Assembly: GCA_963383645.1 (NCBI GenBank)
Contig: OY726560.1
Coordinates: 150,369,849-150,433,848, forward strand
Direction: 5' to 3'
DNA length: 64,000 bases
Source: Muscardinus avellanarius
Taxonomy: Eukaryota; Chordata; Mammalia; Rodentia; Gliridae
Both the position numbers and the translations under genes were made by a program. Of this stretch, positions 32,833-43,523 are shown piece by piece. The notes beneath the pieces were generated by a model. That model made no database searches. It was not told the DNA's origin and was given only the letters and a program-made list of their open reading frames with translations. Position 1 is the first letter of the stretch, and the number at the start of each line of letters is the position of its first letter.

Positions 32833-32935
32833 TGACTCGGAGCCTGCGGCGGGAGGATCACAAGTTCAAGGCCAGCCTGGGGCACTAAGAAAGACTCCAT
32901 AGAGAGCGTCCAGGAGTTCAGTCCCCAGCGCTGCA
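32833..32935 (+). mobile_element. diverged B1-dID remnant
   Basis: gaggatcacaagttcaaggc and cagcctggggcac, then a shrunken dID (gagttcagtccccagcgctg). Confidence 0.6.
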
Positions 32936-33130
32936 TGGACTTCTGCGGGATTGCTAAGAGCCTGCTGTGGTTAGTCTGCCCCGTCCCTCCAGCTGCGGCA
33001 TCCCTCGAAACTGGAGGCTGTGTGGTGGTGGGGAGGGGGCTGCGTTTCTGAGCCTGCTTTTGAGTCTACCTGCTGTGTAGGACTCTCTCATGTTGGCCCC
33101 AGTCCCCAGATAAACCAAACTCCTGTAGGA

Positions 33131-33345
33131 GTTTTTTTGTGTGTATGTGTGGTCCTGGGGATGGAACCTAGGGGTATTTTACCTCTGAGCTACACCCCCA
33201 GCTCTATTTTTTTATTTATTTATTTTTTGAACAAGCTCTCACTGAGTTGCAAAGGACCTCATTAAGTAGTAACTGAGGCTGTCTGCCAACCACGATCCTC
33301 CTGTCTCCCAAATGCTGGGATTGCCAGCCTGTGCCACCACGCCCG
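33131..33345 (-). mobile_element. B1-dID SINE, left arm of an inverted pair
   Basis: gtcctggggatggaacctag to gccaccacgcccggct, full length on -. Confidence 0.9.
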
Positions 33346-33450
33346 GCTAGCGAGACCCTATTTTGAAACAAAACATAAAATTGAGCTGGGGGCGGGGAGC
33401 GTGGCTTGGAGGTAGACTGCCCCTGGGCTCAATCCCCAGGAACATACACA
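33346..33450 (+). mobile_element. 5'-truncated B1-dID SINE, right arm of an inverted pair
   Basis: Starts in the linker (agcgagaccctattttgaaa) immediately after the minus SINE head, and carries a dID (cttggaggtagactgcccct). Confidence 0.85.
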
Positions 33451-33699
33451 CGCTCCTTCAGGCGATCCCCACGGGGCTCCCCATCCCAACGAAGCTTCCT
33501 GCCGCGGTTAGCCAACTGCTCCGGCGCAAGCTAAGCTGTTACTCCCGGGTCCGGTTGGTGAGGCTGGTTCTGGCAGGAGGATTCATTTCTACCCTCCAGC
33601 CAGGAGCAAGTAAGCAGGCTCAGGTGGACGCCTATCGGGCCATCCGCACAGGCGGGGCTCCCAGGTGGGCTGCGTGCCGCAAGTGGAGAAGATCGGGTC
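33451..33699. other. unassigned sequence
   Basis: No feature recognised. Confidence 0.3.
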
Positions 33700-33970
33700 T
33701 TATTTAGAGCCCAGGATCCCACTTCTTAGATAAAAAGCATCTTTCAGGTCTCAGAAAACTCACTGAACATTCCAAATGCGTCTGCTGGCAGAATCCTTCC
33801 CGCTCCATGCATTGATGTGGCCAACTCGCCCTCCAATCTTGGCATTTTGTGTTCAGTTGGAAAGGCCAGAAAAACTAAACAGCTGTTGGCCATTACCCTG
33901 CCCTATGGGGGAAGGTGGTTTTTGCACAAACGTTAAGAGATTTTTCAACGCAGCGTCATTTCCAGCATGG
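33700..33970. promoter_or_regulatory. candidate conserved non-coding element
   Basis: Repeat-free block with a TEAD-like cattccaaatg (33768), CAGCTG E-box (33880), a tggccattac motif and CpG-containing aacgttaagagatttttcaa. Enhancer reading is inference only. Confidence 0.25.
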
Positions 33971-35114
33971 AAGGGGCTAGGGGAGCGAGTCTGGGGAAAC
34001 CAGCCACGTGGCTCTTTCTCGGGAGGCCCTCGGAGCAGCCAGGCGTCTCGGGAGCCGGTCTCCCTTCTGTGGTCCAAGCGGCAGGACATTTATTGTCATC
34101 ATGTGAAGGTCCATTAGTGGCCAGCCTGGAAAATGGCTCTTTCAAGGTCAGCGGAAACACAAGCAAAAGAGCACACTGAGAAATGACTCCGAATGCAGAC
34201 TGCTTGGCTGCTTCCAGGGGGGAGAGGGAGGCACCGGGTCAAAGGACAGCTTCCCACTGTGCTCCAGGGCCCTGTGATTTTCTGATTAAACCGGATGCAG
34301 TGTAAGCGCCGGGCATCGCCAGGTGCACACAGGCCGGGATCTCTGGACGCCCGTGGGCTGATGCCTCCCATGGCCTCCTCGTCCTTCCTTACCGCGCTGT
34401 GTCCAGGGGCTGATCTGTCCTGTGGCCTCAGCTCCTTGTGGGATTTATCCAATGGAAGCTCCTCCAGGGCAGACCGGGACCTGCCCCCAGCCAGGCGGCG
34501 CACTGCAGTGGGCGGGCAGCTTCCGCCAGAGACCCTGCTCTAGATGCAAGATCTGGGGCTCCTGCCCTCCAGCCTGGTGGTAGATGCCCTGCTCTCTGCT
34601 GCCAGTGCTGAGATCCTGCCCCCCCACACCCCATGGGGGTTCTTCTGTCCCCGCCTCCCTCTTTGAATTGTCCCTGAGCTCTCCTTAGGACCCCACTTGG
34701 AGCCCCCTGTTTTCTGTAGGACCCAAGTGATCTTCCTATTCAGGAATCCTCCCTTCTCTGCTCTGCCTCCCGCCTGGGTGGCCATGACCACTCTGAATCC
34801 ATACCCCTGGATTCCTGGGCCTCCTGGGCCTCAGATGGCTTTGAGCGTTCAGGGAGTGCAGCCACTTTCTGAGCTCAACGCACGGGCCAGGATACTTCAG
34901 GTTTAGCTGGTCATCCTTCCACAGAAGACCTGAATCCCTGCCAAGTTCCTGGATCCTAAAGGGGGTGGCTAGGAGGCCAAGCAGGGCCGAGGGCGGAGCT
35001 GGGAAGGAAAAACACCCGTGAGTGACCAGAAGCCATGACTCCGGGTGGTGCCCACCAGATCCCTCCCCGCCAACAGCCGGCCCTGAGGCAGCCTCGGCTT
35101 CTGGCTTCCCAGAA
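33971..35114. other. unassigned GC-rich sequence
   Basis: Overlapping open frames on both strands up to 129 codons; no protein recognised. Confidence 0.35.
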
Positions 35115-35400
35115 AGAAAACACATTCAGTCAGTCAACAAATATCCACAGATAGGTCACGTAGTTCACACTGGAGTCAGGGGTAGGGGCCACAGAGCCCA
35201 GCCTCAGCTTTGATGAGCAGGATGGGGACCAGGTGGCTGACCAGACTCCGGGGAGTCACTGAGACAGTGGCTCGGGAAGGGACATCACTGGGAATCTCTG
35301 CACGGAGCCCTTCTGGGAGGGGGTGGGAGAGGTGACTTGCCCAGCGAACCCCTGGCCACCGAGCTGGGAGTCCTGACACAGAGCCCTGACCCCAGCACCT
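35115..35400 (+). repeat. possible L2/MIR3-class relic
   Basis: cattcagtcagtcaacaaat followed downstream by gagaggtgacttgcccagcg; diverged. Confidence 0.4.
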
Positions 35401-35846
35401 GGCCGTGCTCAGCCTCACACTCCAGCTCCTCCAGACAGCCGCACGGGGCCTGGGGCAACCTTAGAACAGGTGCCGCTTCTTAAGGGACCAACCGCCCGGT
35501 CCTGCCATCCATCCCTCAACACGCAAGGTTCTCCTGCAAATGCTCCCGCAACTGTGGCGAAGCCGTGTCACAGCTCCGGGAGGGGCGACGTCGGCCGAGC
35601 CAGCAGCCCCCCGAAGCCTGCAGGGGTATCCTTCCTCAGATCCGGCCCTTTTCATTCTGGAAGCCACCACTAAGTCCTTTTAGAGGCCAGACACTGAGGA
35701 CCGAGGCCAGGGGAGAGAACCCCACAACAGTGGCAATAACACGGTGGAGATAAGATGACCCAGAAAAGCTAACGTACCATAGGAAAGTAAATAAGAGGGC
35801 AGCTAAATACCCCGAGGGACAAAGGAGCTGACATAGAGGCTGGGTA
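35401..35846. other. unassigned sequence
   Basis: No gene or repeat recognised. Confidence 0.3.
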
Positions 35847-35854
35847 CACAGGAG

Positions 35855-36113
35855 CCAGGCGTGAGCGCACATACTTGCAATCCCAGTACTTGGGAGGTTA
35901 AGATGGGAGGATTGCAGGTTCAAGGCCAGCCTCAGCAACCTAGTGAGACTCTATTTCAAAATAAACTACAGCCTTCAGTGAGACCTTGTTTCAAAATACA
36001 GAATAAAAAATAGGCCTGGGGGTATAGCTCAGAGGTAAAGTGCCCCTGGGTTCCATCCCCAGTACTGCAAAAAATTAAAAATAAATAAATAAACAAACAA
36101 ATAAATAAAAGGG
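35855..36113 (+). mobile_element. B1-dID SINE with duplicated linker
   Basis: Linker occurs twice (gactctatttcaaaataaac, then gagaccttgtttcaaaatac), suggesting internal duplication. (AAAT)n tail. TSD cacaggag at 35847-35854 and 36114-36121. Confidence 0.9.
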
Positions 36114-36121
36114 CACAGGAG

Positions 36122-37204
36122 TCTGCCATACAAAAGCTTGGGAAAGACATTCCAGGAGGAGAAAGCATGAACAGAGAAGGAGCCTGGGGTGCTCACAGAA
36201 GGCTGAGCCCAGGAGGAGGGTGGGCTGGGCCTCCATGGAGCTGTGGGGAAGCCCAGTCCCCTGGGCCAGTGCCTGCGCTTGTGCCGGTTGACAAACAAGG
36301 GACCATCGTGCCTGGATGCAGCTGGGCGGCAAACTGTCAACCAGGAATTGGGGATCAGACTCATTTTTACAGAAAATCCCTCCAGAAGTCCAGCCAGGGC
36401 GCCTGGTCCCAGGAGGGGACGGAGCCAGGCCCGGCGCCCTGGGCGCGTCCGCCGCTGCAGGCCGCAGCTGCCCGGGCTGCCTGGGGAGCTGCGAGTGGCC
36501 GTCAGACTCGCAGATGGCGTGTTCTGGGAAGTTCCCCGTTCCACGGGTGAGCTGGGAGAGTTCAACGGAAAGCTGGTGACATCAGCAGTGGCCAGGCCGG
36601 GCCTCAAGGACACAGCAGAGGAGACAGCAGCCCTGGCCGTGGCCTGGGGAGCTCGCGTCAGGGCGGAGAGACAGAAGAGTAAGAGAAGGGCTCAGATTGG
36701 AGAGGCTCTGCGAGGCGGCGGAGACGGCCCTCCGGCCAGACTCGGCCCACAGCCTCTTCTTGTGAAGAGCGCGTGAAGGATGGTTCTACATTTTCAGAGT
36801 TGTGGAAAACAAGATTAAAAGAAAAAGTGGGAAGAAGGGAGCGCAGGGGAGACTCACGGCCTGCCAAGGCCGCGGGACACTGCAGAGGAGGCGGCTCTCC
36901 TCCCCGCACTCTGGCTTCGTCCTCTAACTGGTTCTCTTTCTACATCCTCACCAGTGGCTTCTACCCCAGGGAGGAGGAGACCTGCGACGGGTTCGTTGAA
37001 AGTTCGCTTCCTCGGCCTGCCTGGTGGCCAAGAGGCTGGATTTCCGGGTGTCTCCTTCCCACCTGCTGTCTGGAGTTGAGCTCCCGTGGAATGGACCTCG
37101 CCCGGGCCACAGCTGCACCTACCCCTCCTCAGGGCAGACCAGGGAGCCCCGCAGGGCAAGCTGGCCCAGCTCCTCCCTCAGCCCTCCTCCTGCCTGAGTC
37201 CTTT
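36122..37204. other. unassigned GC-rich stretch
   Basis: A small CpG-enriched patch at 36425-36500 (cccggcgccctgggcgcgtc) could be a weak promoter. Open frames to 194 codons on both strands overlap each other, and one runs into SINE sequence, so none is supported as coding. Confidence 0.35.
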
Positions 37205-37403
37205 AGCCATAAGCATCATGGTGCATATCTGTAATCCCAGGACTTGGGCGGCTGAGACAGGAGGATCATGTAGGTTCAAAGCCAGCCTCAGCTACTTAGG
37301 CTCTCAGCAACTTAGTGAGACCCTATCTCCAAATAAAATATAAAATAGGTCTGGGAGTGTAGCCTGGAGGTAGAAGGCCCCAGATTTTATCCCCAGCACC
37401 ACA

Positions 37404-37450
<47 letters not shown>

Positions 37451-37535
37451 ATATAAAATTTTTAAAAAGGGCTGGGGGTATAGCTCAGAGTAGAATACCC
37501 CCGGGTTTGATCCCCAATTAATAACAAAAAAGATA
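37205..37535 (+). mobile_element. B1-dID SINE plus extra dID
   Basis: Long-linker B1-dID with an (AAAT)n tail at 37404-37453, then a second dID (ggctgggggtatagctcaga) at 37468-37530. Confidence 0.88.
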
Positions 37536-37538
37536 AAC

Positions 37539-37742
37539 ATAGCCAGGTTTAGTATAATTTCAGTACTTAGGAGGCTGAGATAGGAAGATCACAGGTTCTA
37601 GGCCAGCCTCAACAATTCAGTAAGACCCCCAGCAACTTAGTAAGATCCTGTCTCCTAGTAAAAAATAAATTAAATAGGACTGGGGAGTATACCTCAGAGG
37701 TAGAACAGCTCTGGGTTCTATCTCCAGTACAAAGAAAAAGAA
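37539..37742 (+). mobile_element. B1-dID SINE
   Basis: atagccaggtttagtataat start is decayed; dID gactggggagtatacctcag and ttctatctccagtac end. Confidence 0.88.
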
Positions 37743-38085
37743 ACCATGAGGATGGTTCAGGATATCTCCCTGGAAATCTGCTGCTTCGATACTTTGCCTT
37801 TTTATTTCCATTAGATAAACTTCTCAGTCCACAGCTCAAGAGTTCAACTTTAGAAGCCTGGCACTGGGCAGCAAGAGAAGCAATATTCATGTCCAAATAA
37901 AACCAGATACACAAGTCTGGCTGTCTTGAAAAAATGGTCCAGAGAATGCAGTCCAGCAGTGATTGTGAAGAAAAACCCAGGCAGAGCAGGAAGGGCAACT
38001 GAAGTCCCCACCAGCCACCGGGCAGCAAGACCTCCAGCACGCTTCTGAGCTGAACCAGAACCAAACTAGCTCTTTAAAAGTTTGT
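37743..38085. other. unassigned sequence
   Basis: No repeat or exon recognised. Confidence 0.35.
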
Positions 38086-38087
38086 CC

Positions 38088-38309
38088 TCACTGGGCGTGG
38101 TGGCGCACGCTTGTAATCCCAGCATTTGGGAGGCTGAGACCTAGAGGATCGTGGTTCGCGGACAAACTCACCTACTTAGTGATGAAGCCCTTTGCAACTC
38201 AGTGAGACCCGGTTTCAAAATAAAGAATAAAAAATAGGGCTGGGGGTATAGATTGGAGGTAGAATGCCCTTGGGTTCCATCCCCGGAAGTGCCAAAAAAA
38301 AAAAAAAAA
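38088..38309 (+). mobile_element. B1-dID SINE
   Basis: cactgggcgtggtggcgcac; subfamily with gttcgcggacaaactcacct and acccggtttcaaaataaaga; A17 tail. Confidence 0.92.
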
Positions 38310-38964
38310 GTCCACATGGAAGTCTGAGATAAGTAAATTTAATCATGGAGTTTCTCCCCATAAGGAGCTAAAAGACAATAGAACAATTCAAAACTCTGAA
38401 GGAAAAATGATTTCTATTTAAAGTGCTGCCTTTCTTAACCTTAGGAAGAAGCCAGAGAAGCTTCAGGGAGCCCCAAGAATGAGTGCTCTGACTACAGGCC
38501 CCAGTGATCCCACCTGCCATGTTTCAAACCCAAGAATATGTCCCTATTGCTAGTCCAGCTACATTACAATCAAAACAACAGAGCCTGACACGTCCTGAAA
38601 GGGTCCATCAGGACCTCGGAGACAACCGAAACACCCCAAGTCATCCTGTGCCTATCGGATCGAGGTCATCCTCATGTTCCTCATGTTACCATTTTCAGAA
38701 AAAGGTAAAAGGGGAGCCATCTGACTTTCTGGGATATCAGGTATTGAGGAGTCAGTATCTTTGACATCTGGCGCTGCCCTGGTGGTTTTCTCCAAACCTG
38801 AATCTCCTCCTCACTAAAGATTCTAGAGCTGGCAAATATCCTGTAACAAATTTCTCTTTTAGCCAGGGTACATTCTGATTTTTGTAATCAAACCCCAGAT
38901 GGATAAGGTATAACCAAATATTTAGGACTGGATTCACAAGCACAATCACATGGCACATAAAAAG
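38310..38964. other. unassigned sequence
   Basis: No gene recognised; unique-looking. Confidence 0.35.
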
Positions 38965-39140
38965 TTTCGATCTAACAAGCATCGTATACACAGTGATGGT
39001 CCCTGTGATACACCTGGTGACATAATCATCTTAATTTGTGTAAGCACACTCTGTGAAGCTAGCACAGTGACAACATTACCTAACCATGTGTTTTTCAGAA
39101 AGCATCCCTGTCATTAAATATTGCGTAACTATATGCAGAA
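38965..39140 (-). repeat. possible DNA-transposon-like relic
   Basis: ggtgacataatcatcttaat, tgtgtaagcacactctgtga, aaagcatccctgtcattaaa reads as the complement of a widespread mammalian repeat that begins near acagtcatgcg. I cannot name it securely. Confidence 0.35.
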
Positions 39141-39344
39141 AACTAACTAAACTCAAAGGCAATTATCAACTCCAAGAGAAAAACAAATGTATAAGAAAGA
39201 AGGGTAATCATAGAACGTATACTGCATAGATCAGTTGGGAGCACTGTCTGTTTAACTTTGTTAATATAAACATTGACACTTGATATAAAGCTATAAATAT
39301 ATCGGGAGAGGGGAAGTGTGTGTGTCAGGGTGGGAGATGTATTC
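39141..39344. other. unassigned AT-rich sequence
   Basis: No feature recognised. Confidence 0.3.
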
Positions 39345-39960
39345 ATTTTCTATGGCTGCTGTAACACATGACCACAAATGTGGTAACTTAAAAAGAAAAA
39401 AAAGACACAACCTGTCGGGCATGGTGGCGCACGCTTGTAATCCCAGCATTTGGGAGGCTGAGACAGGAGGATTGCGGACAGCCTCAACTACTTAGTGAGG
39501 TCCTTTGCAACTCAGTGAGACCCTGCTTCAAAATAAAGAATACAAAATAAGAATTGGGGTGTAGCTCAGAGGTAGAATGCCCATGGGTTCCATCCCCAGC
39601 ACTGCAAAAAAAAAAAAAAAAAGAACACAACCTTCTAGTCGCACGCATATTGATCAGATGTCAGAGTCCTCCCTGTGCTTTAATCCAGGGGACCTCAAGG
39701 CTGCGTTTCTTTCTGGAGAAGATCCACTCCCTTGCTCATCCACATGGTTAGCAGAATTCAGGGCCTTGCAGCGGTAGGACTGGACTGTTCGTTTTCTTCC
39801 TGGTTATAGCTGACAGCTCTTCCCAACTTCTGGAGACCACCCACATTCTAGTCCTTGGCTGGGAACACTTTCCTCTTGGCCCCTTCTTAGTCGCTGACCC
39901 TTCCTGGGCTGGTAACCCCGCTCTGTGCCCCCACACCACCGCACATGTTCCCTCTGCCAG
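39345..39960 (-). repeat. old LTR-like repeat interrupted by a SINE
   Basis: cattttctatggctgctgta, acacatgaccacaaatgtgg, then after the SINE caaggctgcgtttctttctg, gaccacccacattctagtcc, ttggccccttcttag. Common mammalian repeat in reverse orientation. Confidence 0.55.
39413..39622 (+). mobile_element. B1-dID SINE
   Basis: gtcgggcatggtggcgcacg start; A18 tail. TSD acacaacct lies on both sides (39405-39413 and 39625-39633). Confidence 0.9.
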
Positions 39961-40032
39961 CTCCCCGCAAATGGAAGTTACACCTGCCATGCCTGCTGGA
40001 CAAAGCTTATGTGTACTGGAGGAAAAAGAAAA

Positions 40033-40035
<3 letters not shown>

Positions 40036-40089
<54 letters not shown>
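40036..40089. repeat. (GA)27 microsatellite
   Basis: Uninterrupted dinucleotide run. Confidence 0.98.
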
Positions 40090-40091
<2 letters not shown>

Positions 40092-40337
40092 CAGCAAGGT
40101 ACAGTGAGGCTCGGGGCTGAGGCTGGAGCTGCAGAACCCTGCTGCGGCTCTGAGGTTAAGGCCAGAGGTAGGCGCCAACATGGAAGAAAATTGGAGAAAA
40201 GAAATGGAGCTCTGCCCGTCCCAACTGCTGCTTCCCTTCAGCGCATGTGGTCTCTGGGACTTCTGATCCTAATAATAATATCCCTCAAGCGATGCTTCTC
40301 AGGCCTCGTTGTCCATTAGCATCACCTGAACACCTTA

Positions 40338-40428
40338 AGTTGCCGAGGCTGACCTCGAACTCAAAATCCTCCTGTGTCCGACCTCCCAAGTTCTGGGATT
40401 ACAGGCATGCACCATCACACCCGGCATC
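40338..40428 (-). mobile_element. B1 fragment
   Basis: gctgacctcgaactcaaaat and gggattacaggcatgcacca. The cctcgaactc word is closer to ordinary B1/7SL than to local B1-dID. Confidence 0.8.
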
Positions 40429-41639
40429 CCCCGAAACACCTTACAAAGAAGAAACAAAAACCAGGTCTGGTCCCATTCCCCAGAGATCTGACCCCCTTGG
40501 TCTGGGATGGGGCAGCCCTGGAAGGATGGGGAAGGGAGAAAGGAAAAGACAGGAAGAGAAATTGGACTTCAGCCAGCTCTGCTCGTTTTGATAAGGTTGG
40601 CTCTTACCCTGCTATTCATGCAGAACAAATGCCAGACAAATTTAGTTTCCTGTCTCCATCCCATTCGCCCGAGGAAATGGAGACTCCTTGACATTTTGGT
40701 GGAGCAGAGACTGTGGCAAGAACGGCTTCACTCTAGAAGGCAGAGCAGGGGGCCGGGCCGTGGGGAGAACACCGCGTTCCATGGCGCGCTGAGCCCGCGG
40801 GTGATGCTGAACAAGAGGGAACTCACGGGCCGGGTGCTGTGACGGAGGGAAGGGCCCGCCAAGGCAGGAGACCCGCCTGAGCGCCCTGGCCTCCCGTGAA
40901 GGCCCGGGCAAGGAAGCTGGGACAGGAGGGGCTGGAGCTGGACGGCCGGGCTGAGATACGACATACAGCCGCCTCTGGGATTGGTGCACTGAGGAGGGCA
41001 CAGCTATGGGGACTGAGCTCCTGGACCTCCTGCCGCAGGTGCCCGTGGGCACTGCACCGAGTCTGGCTCTGCGGCACAGGAGGGACTGTGAGAGCCACCC
41101 CGGTGGATGGCTGAGGCTCTGAGCCATCGCCAAGCCCAATGCAACTGCGTGCATTTAAAACAATTTGGGCTGGAGCCCCTGGGGCGGCACCCACCGAGCG
41201 CCCGCACACACCGCTGCAGCACCAACCCGAGGCAGGAGGAAGCAAAGGCTCCTCTGGGCTGGATGTGGTGCTCAGAAACACCCTCACTGCCATCTGCTTC
41301 CCAACAGGGGAAGCAACTCCCCCCACCAGGGCCAGTGATGGAAAAAGTCTGGCTGGGCAGGTGTCAGGGGGCTTGTAACATGCGGGGGAACCCGTCAGCT
41401 CCTCCTGTCTCTAACAGTGGCTGCAAACTCTTCAAACCCGAGTGAGGTTCCGCCGTGCTAAGGAGTCTTGTTTTCCCGTTAGGAGAAGCTGGGTTCCCTG
41501 CCTATGTATGGTAAGGCCGGGCCTGCCCATTCTCCTGGCCTAAAGGGAAAAACCTCTGACCTCCCCTGAGGGGGTCCCAGGGGAGCTGCCTGGCTTCTTT
41601 GCAGAAGCAAAAAAATAAAATAAAATGAGGCTTAAGCAG
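40429..41639. other. unassigned GC-rich stretch
   Basis: Several overlapping open frames (112-170 codons, both strands) with no domain. No repeat recognised. Confidence 0.35.
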
Positions 41640-42060
41640 GAGACCCCTGGATTCAGCAAGTCCAAGCTGGGCCCGTGCAGCTCCTTCTTAATAACCACAT
41701 AATGACTCCTATTAGCAGCCCATCAAAGGCAATTACTCCTCCAAGAAACAAAGCCTCCCACAGCCGTTTTTCCCTGCTTGAGGCAAAGCTCTCCTTCCGC
41801 ACCTGCAGCCTGGGCAGCGGTCCCACTCCCCAGGGCCACTTGGAGGATGGGCCTTCCTCCTCGCCTTCCTCCAGCCACTTCCCGCTGATACCTCCTCCCA
41901 GGCCATCCTCCCCGAGGGACATAGGGCTGGACGGGTCTTCACAGCCCTTCCCTCCACTGTACTTCGTGAGGACATTCAGCAGTCACAAGGAACGATCCAG
42001 AATGGACACCGCCTGTCATACAGGAAAAACGCCCCAGTGCCTGTATTTATGAGTCCATCT
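41640..42060. promoter_or_regulatory. possible conserved non-coding element
   Basis: aataaccacataatgactcc, tattagcagcccatcaaagg and caattactcctcc at 41690-41742 are homeodomain-like and TCF-like cores in repeat-free sequence. Weak inference. Confidence 0.2.
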
Positions 42061-42149
42061 ATACGGCTTGGATGCTAAGCGTGAAAATGCAAACATGACC
42101 TGCAACCCCCTCGCTGTCAGATGCAAACCTGATGACTGTACAAACCACT

Positions 42150-42321
42150 AGGTGTGTGGTGACACACGCCTGCAACCCCAGTGCCTGGGAGGCTGAGACT
42201 GGAGGATCACAGGCTTGAGGCCTGCCCGTGGTAACTTAGCAAGACCTTGTTTCACAAACAGGCTGAGGGTGTAACACAGAGAATGCGCCCGGATTTCATC
42301 CCCAGTACCACCACCAAAACG

Positions 42322-42362
<41 letters not shown>
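42150..42362 (+). mobile_element. B1-dID SINE with (CA)n tail
   Basis: taggtgtgtggtgacacacg, gcctgcccgtggtaacttag; dID ggctgagggtgtaacacaga; (CA)n at 42325-42360. Confidence 0.88.
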
Positions 42363-42364
<2 letters not shown>

Positions 42365-42373
42365 TACACAAAG

Positions 42374-42800
42374 AGCCGGGTGTGGTGGCGCACGCTTGTA
42401 ATCCCAGCGCTTCAGAGGCTGAGACAGGAGGATCGCACAGGTTCGAAGCCAGCCTCAGTTACCTTAGTGAGGCTCTCAAGACTCTGTTTCCGCCGGGCGT
42501 AGTGGCGCACGCTTGTAATCCCCGCGCTTGAGAGGCAGAGACAGGAGGATCACGCAGATTCAAAGCCAGCCGTGCGCGCTGGCTTAGGAGACCCTGTTTC
42601 CAAATAAAAATGTAAAAATGGGTCTGGGAGTGTAGGCCGGAGATAGAAGGGCTTCCAGGAACCCCAGTACCACCAAAAAAAAAAAAAAAAGACTCTGTTT
42701 CCAAATAAAATAGAAAATAAATCTGGGAGTGTAGCCCAGAGGTAGAAAGCCTCCGGGTTCCATCTCCAGCACCACCAAAAAAAAAAAAAAAAAAAAAATA
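42374..42800 (+). mobile_element. outer B1-dID SINE of a nested pair
   Basis: Long-linker subfamily, B1 at 42374-42491 and dID at 42703-42777, with A tail of about 22. Interrupted by an insertion. Confidence 0.92.
42492..42688 (+). mobile_element. inner B1-dID SINE of a nested pair
   Basis: Short-linker subfamily (gtgcgcgctggcttaggaga, cttccaggaaccccagtacc). 14-bp TSD aagactctgtttcc at 42478-42491 and 42689-42702. Confidence 0.95.
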
Positions 42801-42995
42801 CTAGGTAGGTCCAAACAAGAATAATAAGAGCCTACGTTGAGTGTTACTCACTATATGTCTGCCTCCATTCTGAGTATTTTATCATATTATTTAATGTCAT
42901 TGTGTTAAAAGCAAGGGAGGAACAATTACTATCCCCTTTCCCAGCCAAGGAAATTACACTTAGGGGTTATTTCCTATTTTTGTCCAAATTGGATT

Positions 42996-42997
<2 letters not shown>

Positions 42998-43039
<42 letters not shown>

Positions 43040-43249
43040 TTTTTTTTTTTTTTTTGTGGTACTGGGGGATGGAACCCAGGGCATTCTACCTCCAAGCTAC
43101 ACCCCCAGCCTTAATTTTTATTCTTTATTTTGAAACAGGGTCTCACTGAGTTGCCGAGAGCCTAAGTAGCTGAGGCTGCCCGCAAACCGCGATCTCCCTT
43201 CTCAGCCTCCTAAATGCTGGGATGACAAGCGTGCGCCACCACACCCGGC
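42998..43249 (-). mobile_element. B1-dID SINE with (TTTC)n/T tail
   Basis: 14-bp TSD ccaaattggatttc at 42984-42997 and 43250-43263. On + the tail reads (CTTT)n then T17. The B1 end is consensus (cgccaccacacccggc). Confidence 0.95.
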
Positions 43250-43309
43250 CCAAATTGGATTTCACTCCATAGCAACCAATCTCCAATCTTTAAATTTTGG
43301 TGGATTTTT

Positions 43310-43503
43310 TTTTTTTTCTGGTGGTACCGGGGTTCCTGGAAGCCCTTCTACCTCCGGGCTACACTCCCAGACCTATTTTTACATTTTTATTTGGAAACAG
43401 GGTCTCCTAAGCCAGCACGCAGGGCTGGCTTCAAACCTGCGCGATCCTCCTGTCTCTGCCTCCCAAGCGTGGGGATTACAAGCGTGCGCCACCACGCCCA
43501 GGC
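43310..43503 (-). mobile_element. B1-dID SINE, short-linker subfamily
   Basis: 19-bp TSD taaattttggtggattttt at 43291-43309 and 43504-43522, the longest in the window. Consensus-like ccggggttcctggaagcccttc. Confidence 0.95.
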
Positions 43504-43523
43504 TAAATTTTGGTGGATTTTTA

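Noticed and set aside
36425..36500. CpG island promoter
   Set aside because: The CpG-rich patch is under 100 bases and no first exon or transcript evidence is visible.
36029..36776. 177- and 194-codon open frames
   Set aside because: They overlap on opposite strands in GC-rich DNA, one ends in SINE sequence, and neither has a recognisable domain.
40642..41326. 167- and 170-codon open frames on the minus strand
   Set aside because: They overlap in different frames, are proline/serine/arginine-rich and featureless, as expected by chance at this GC.
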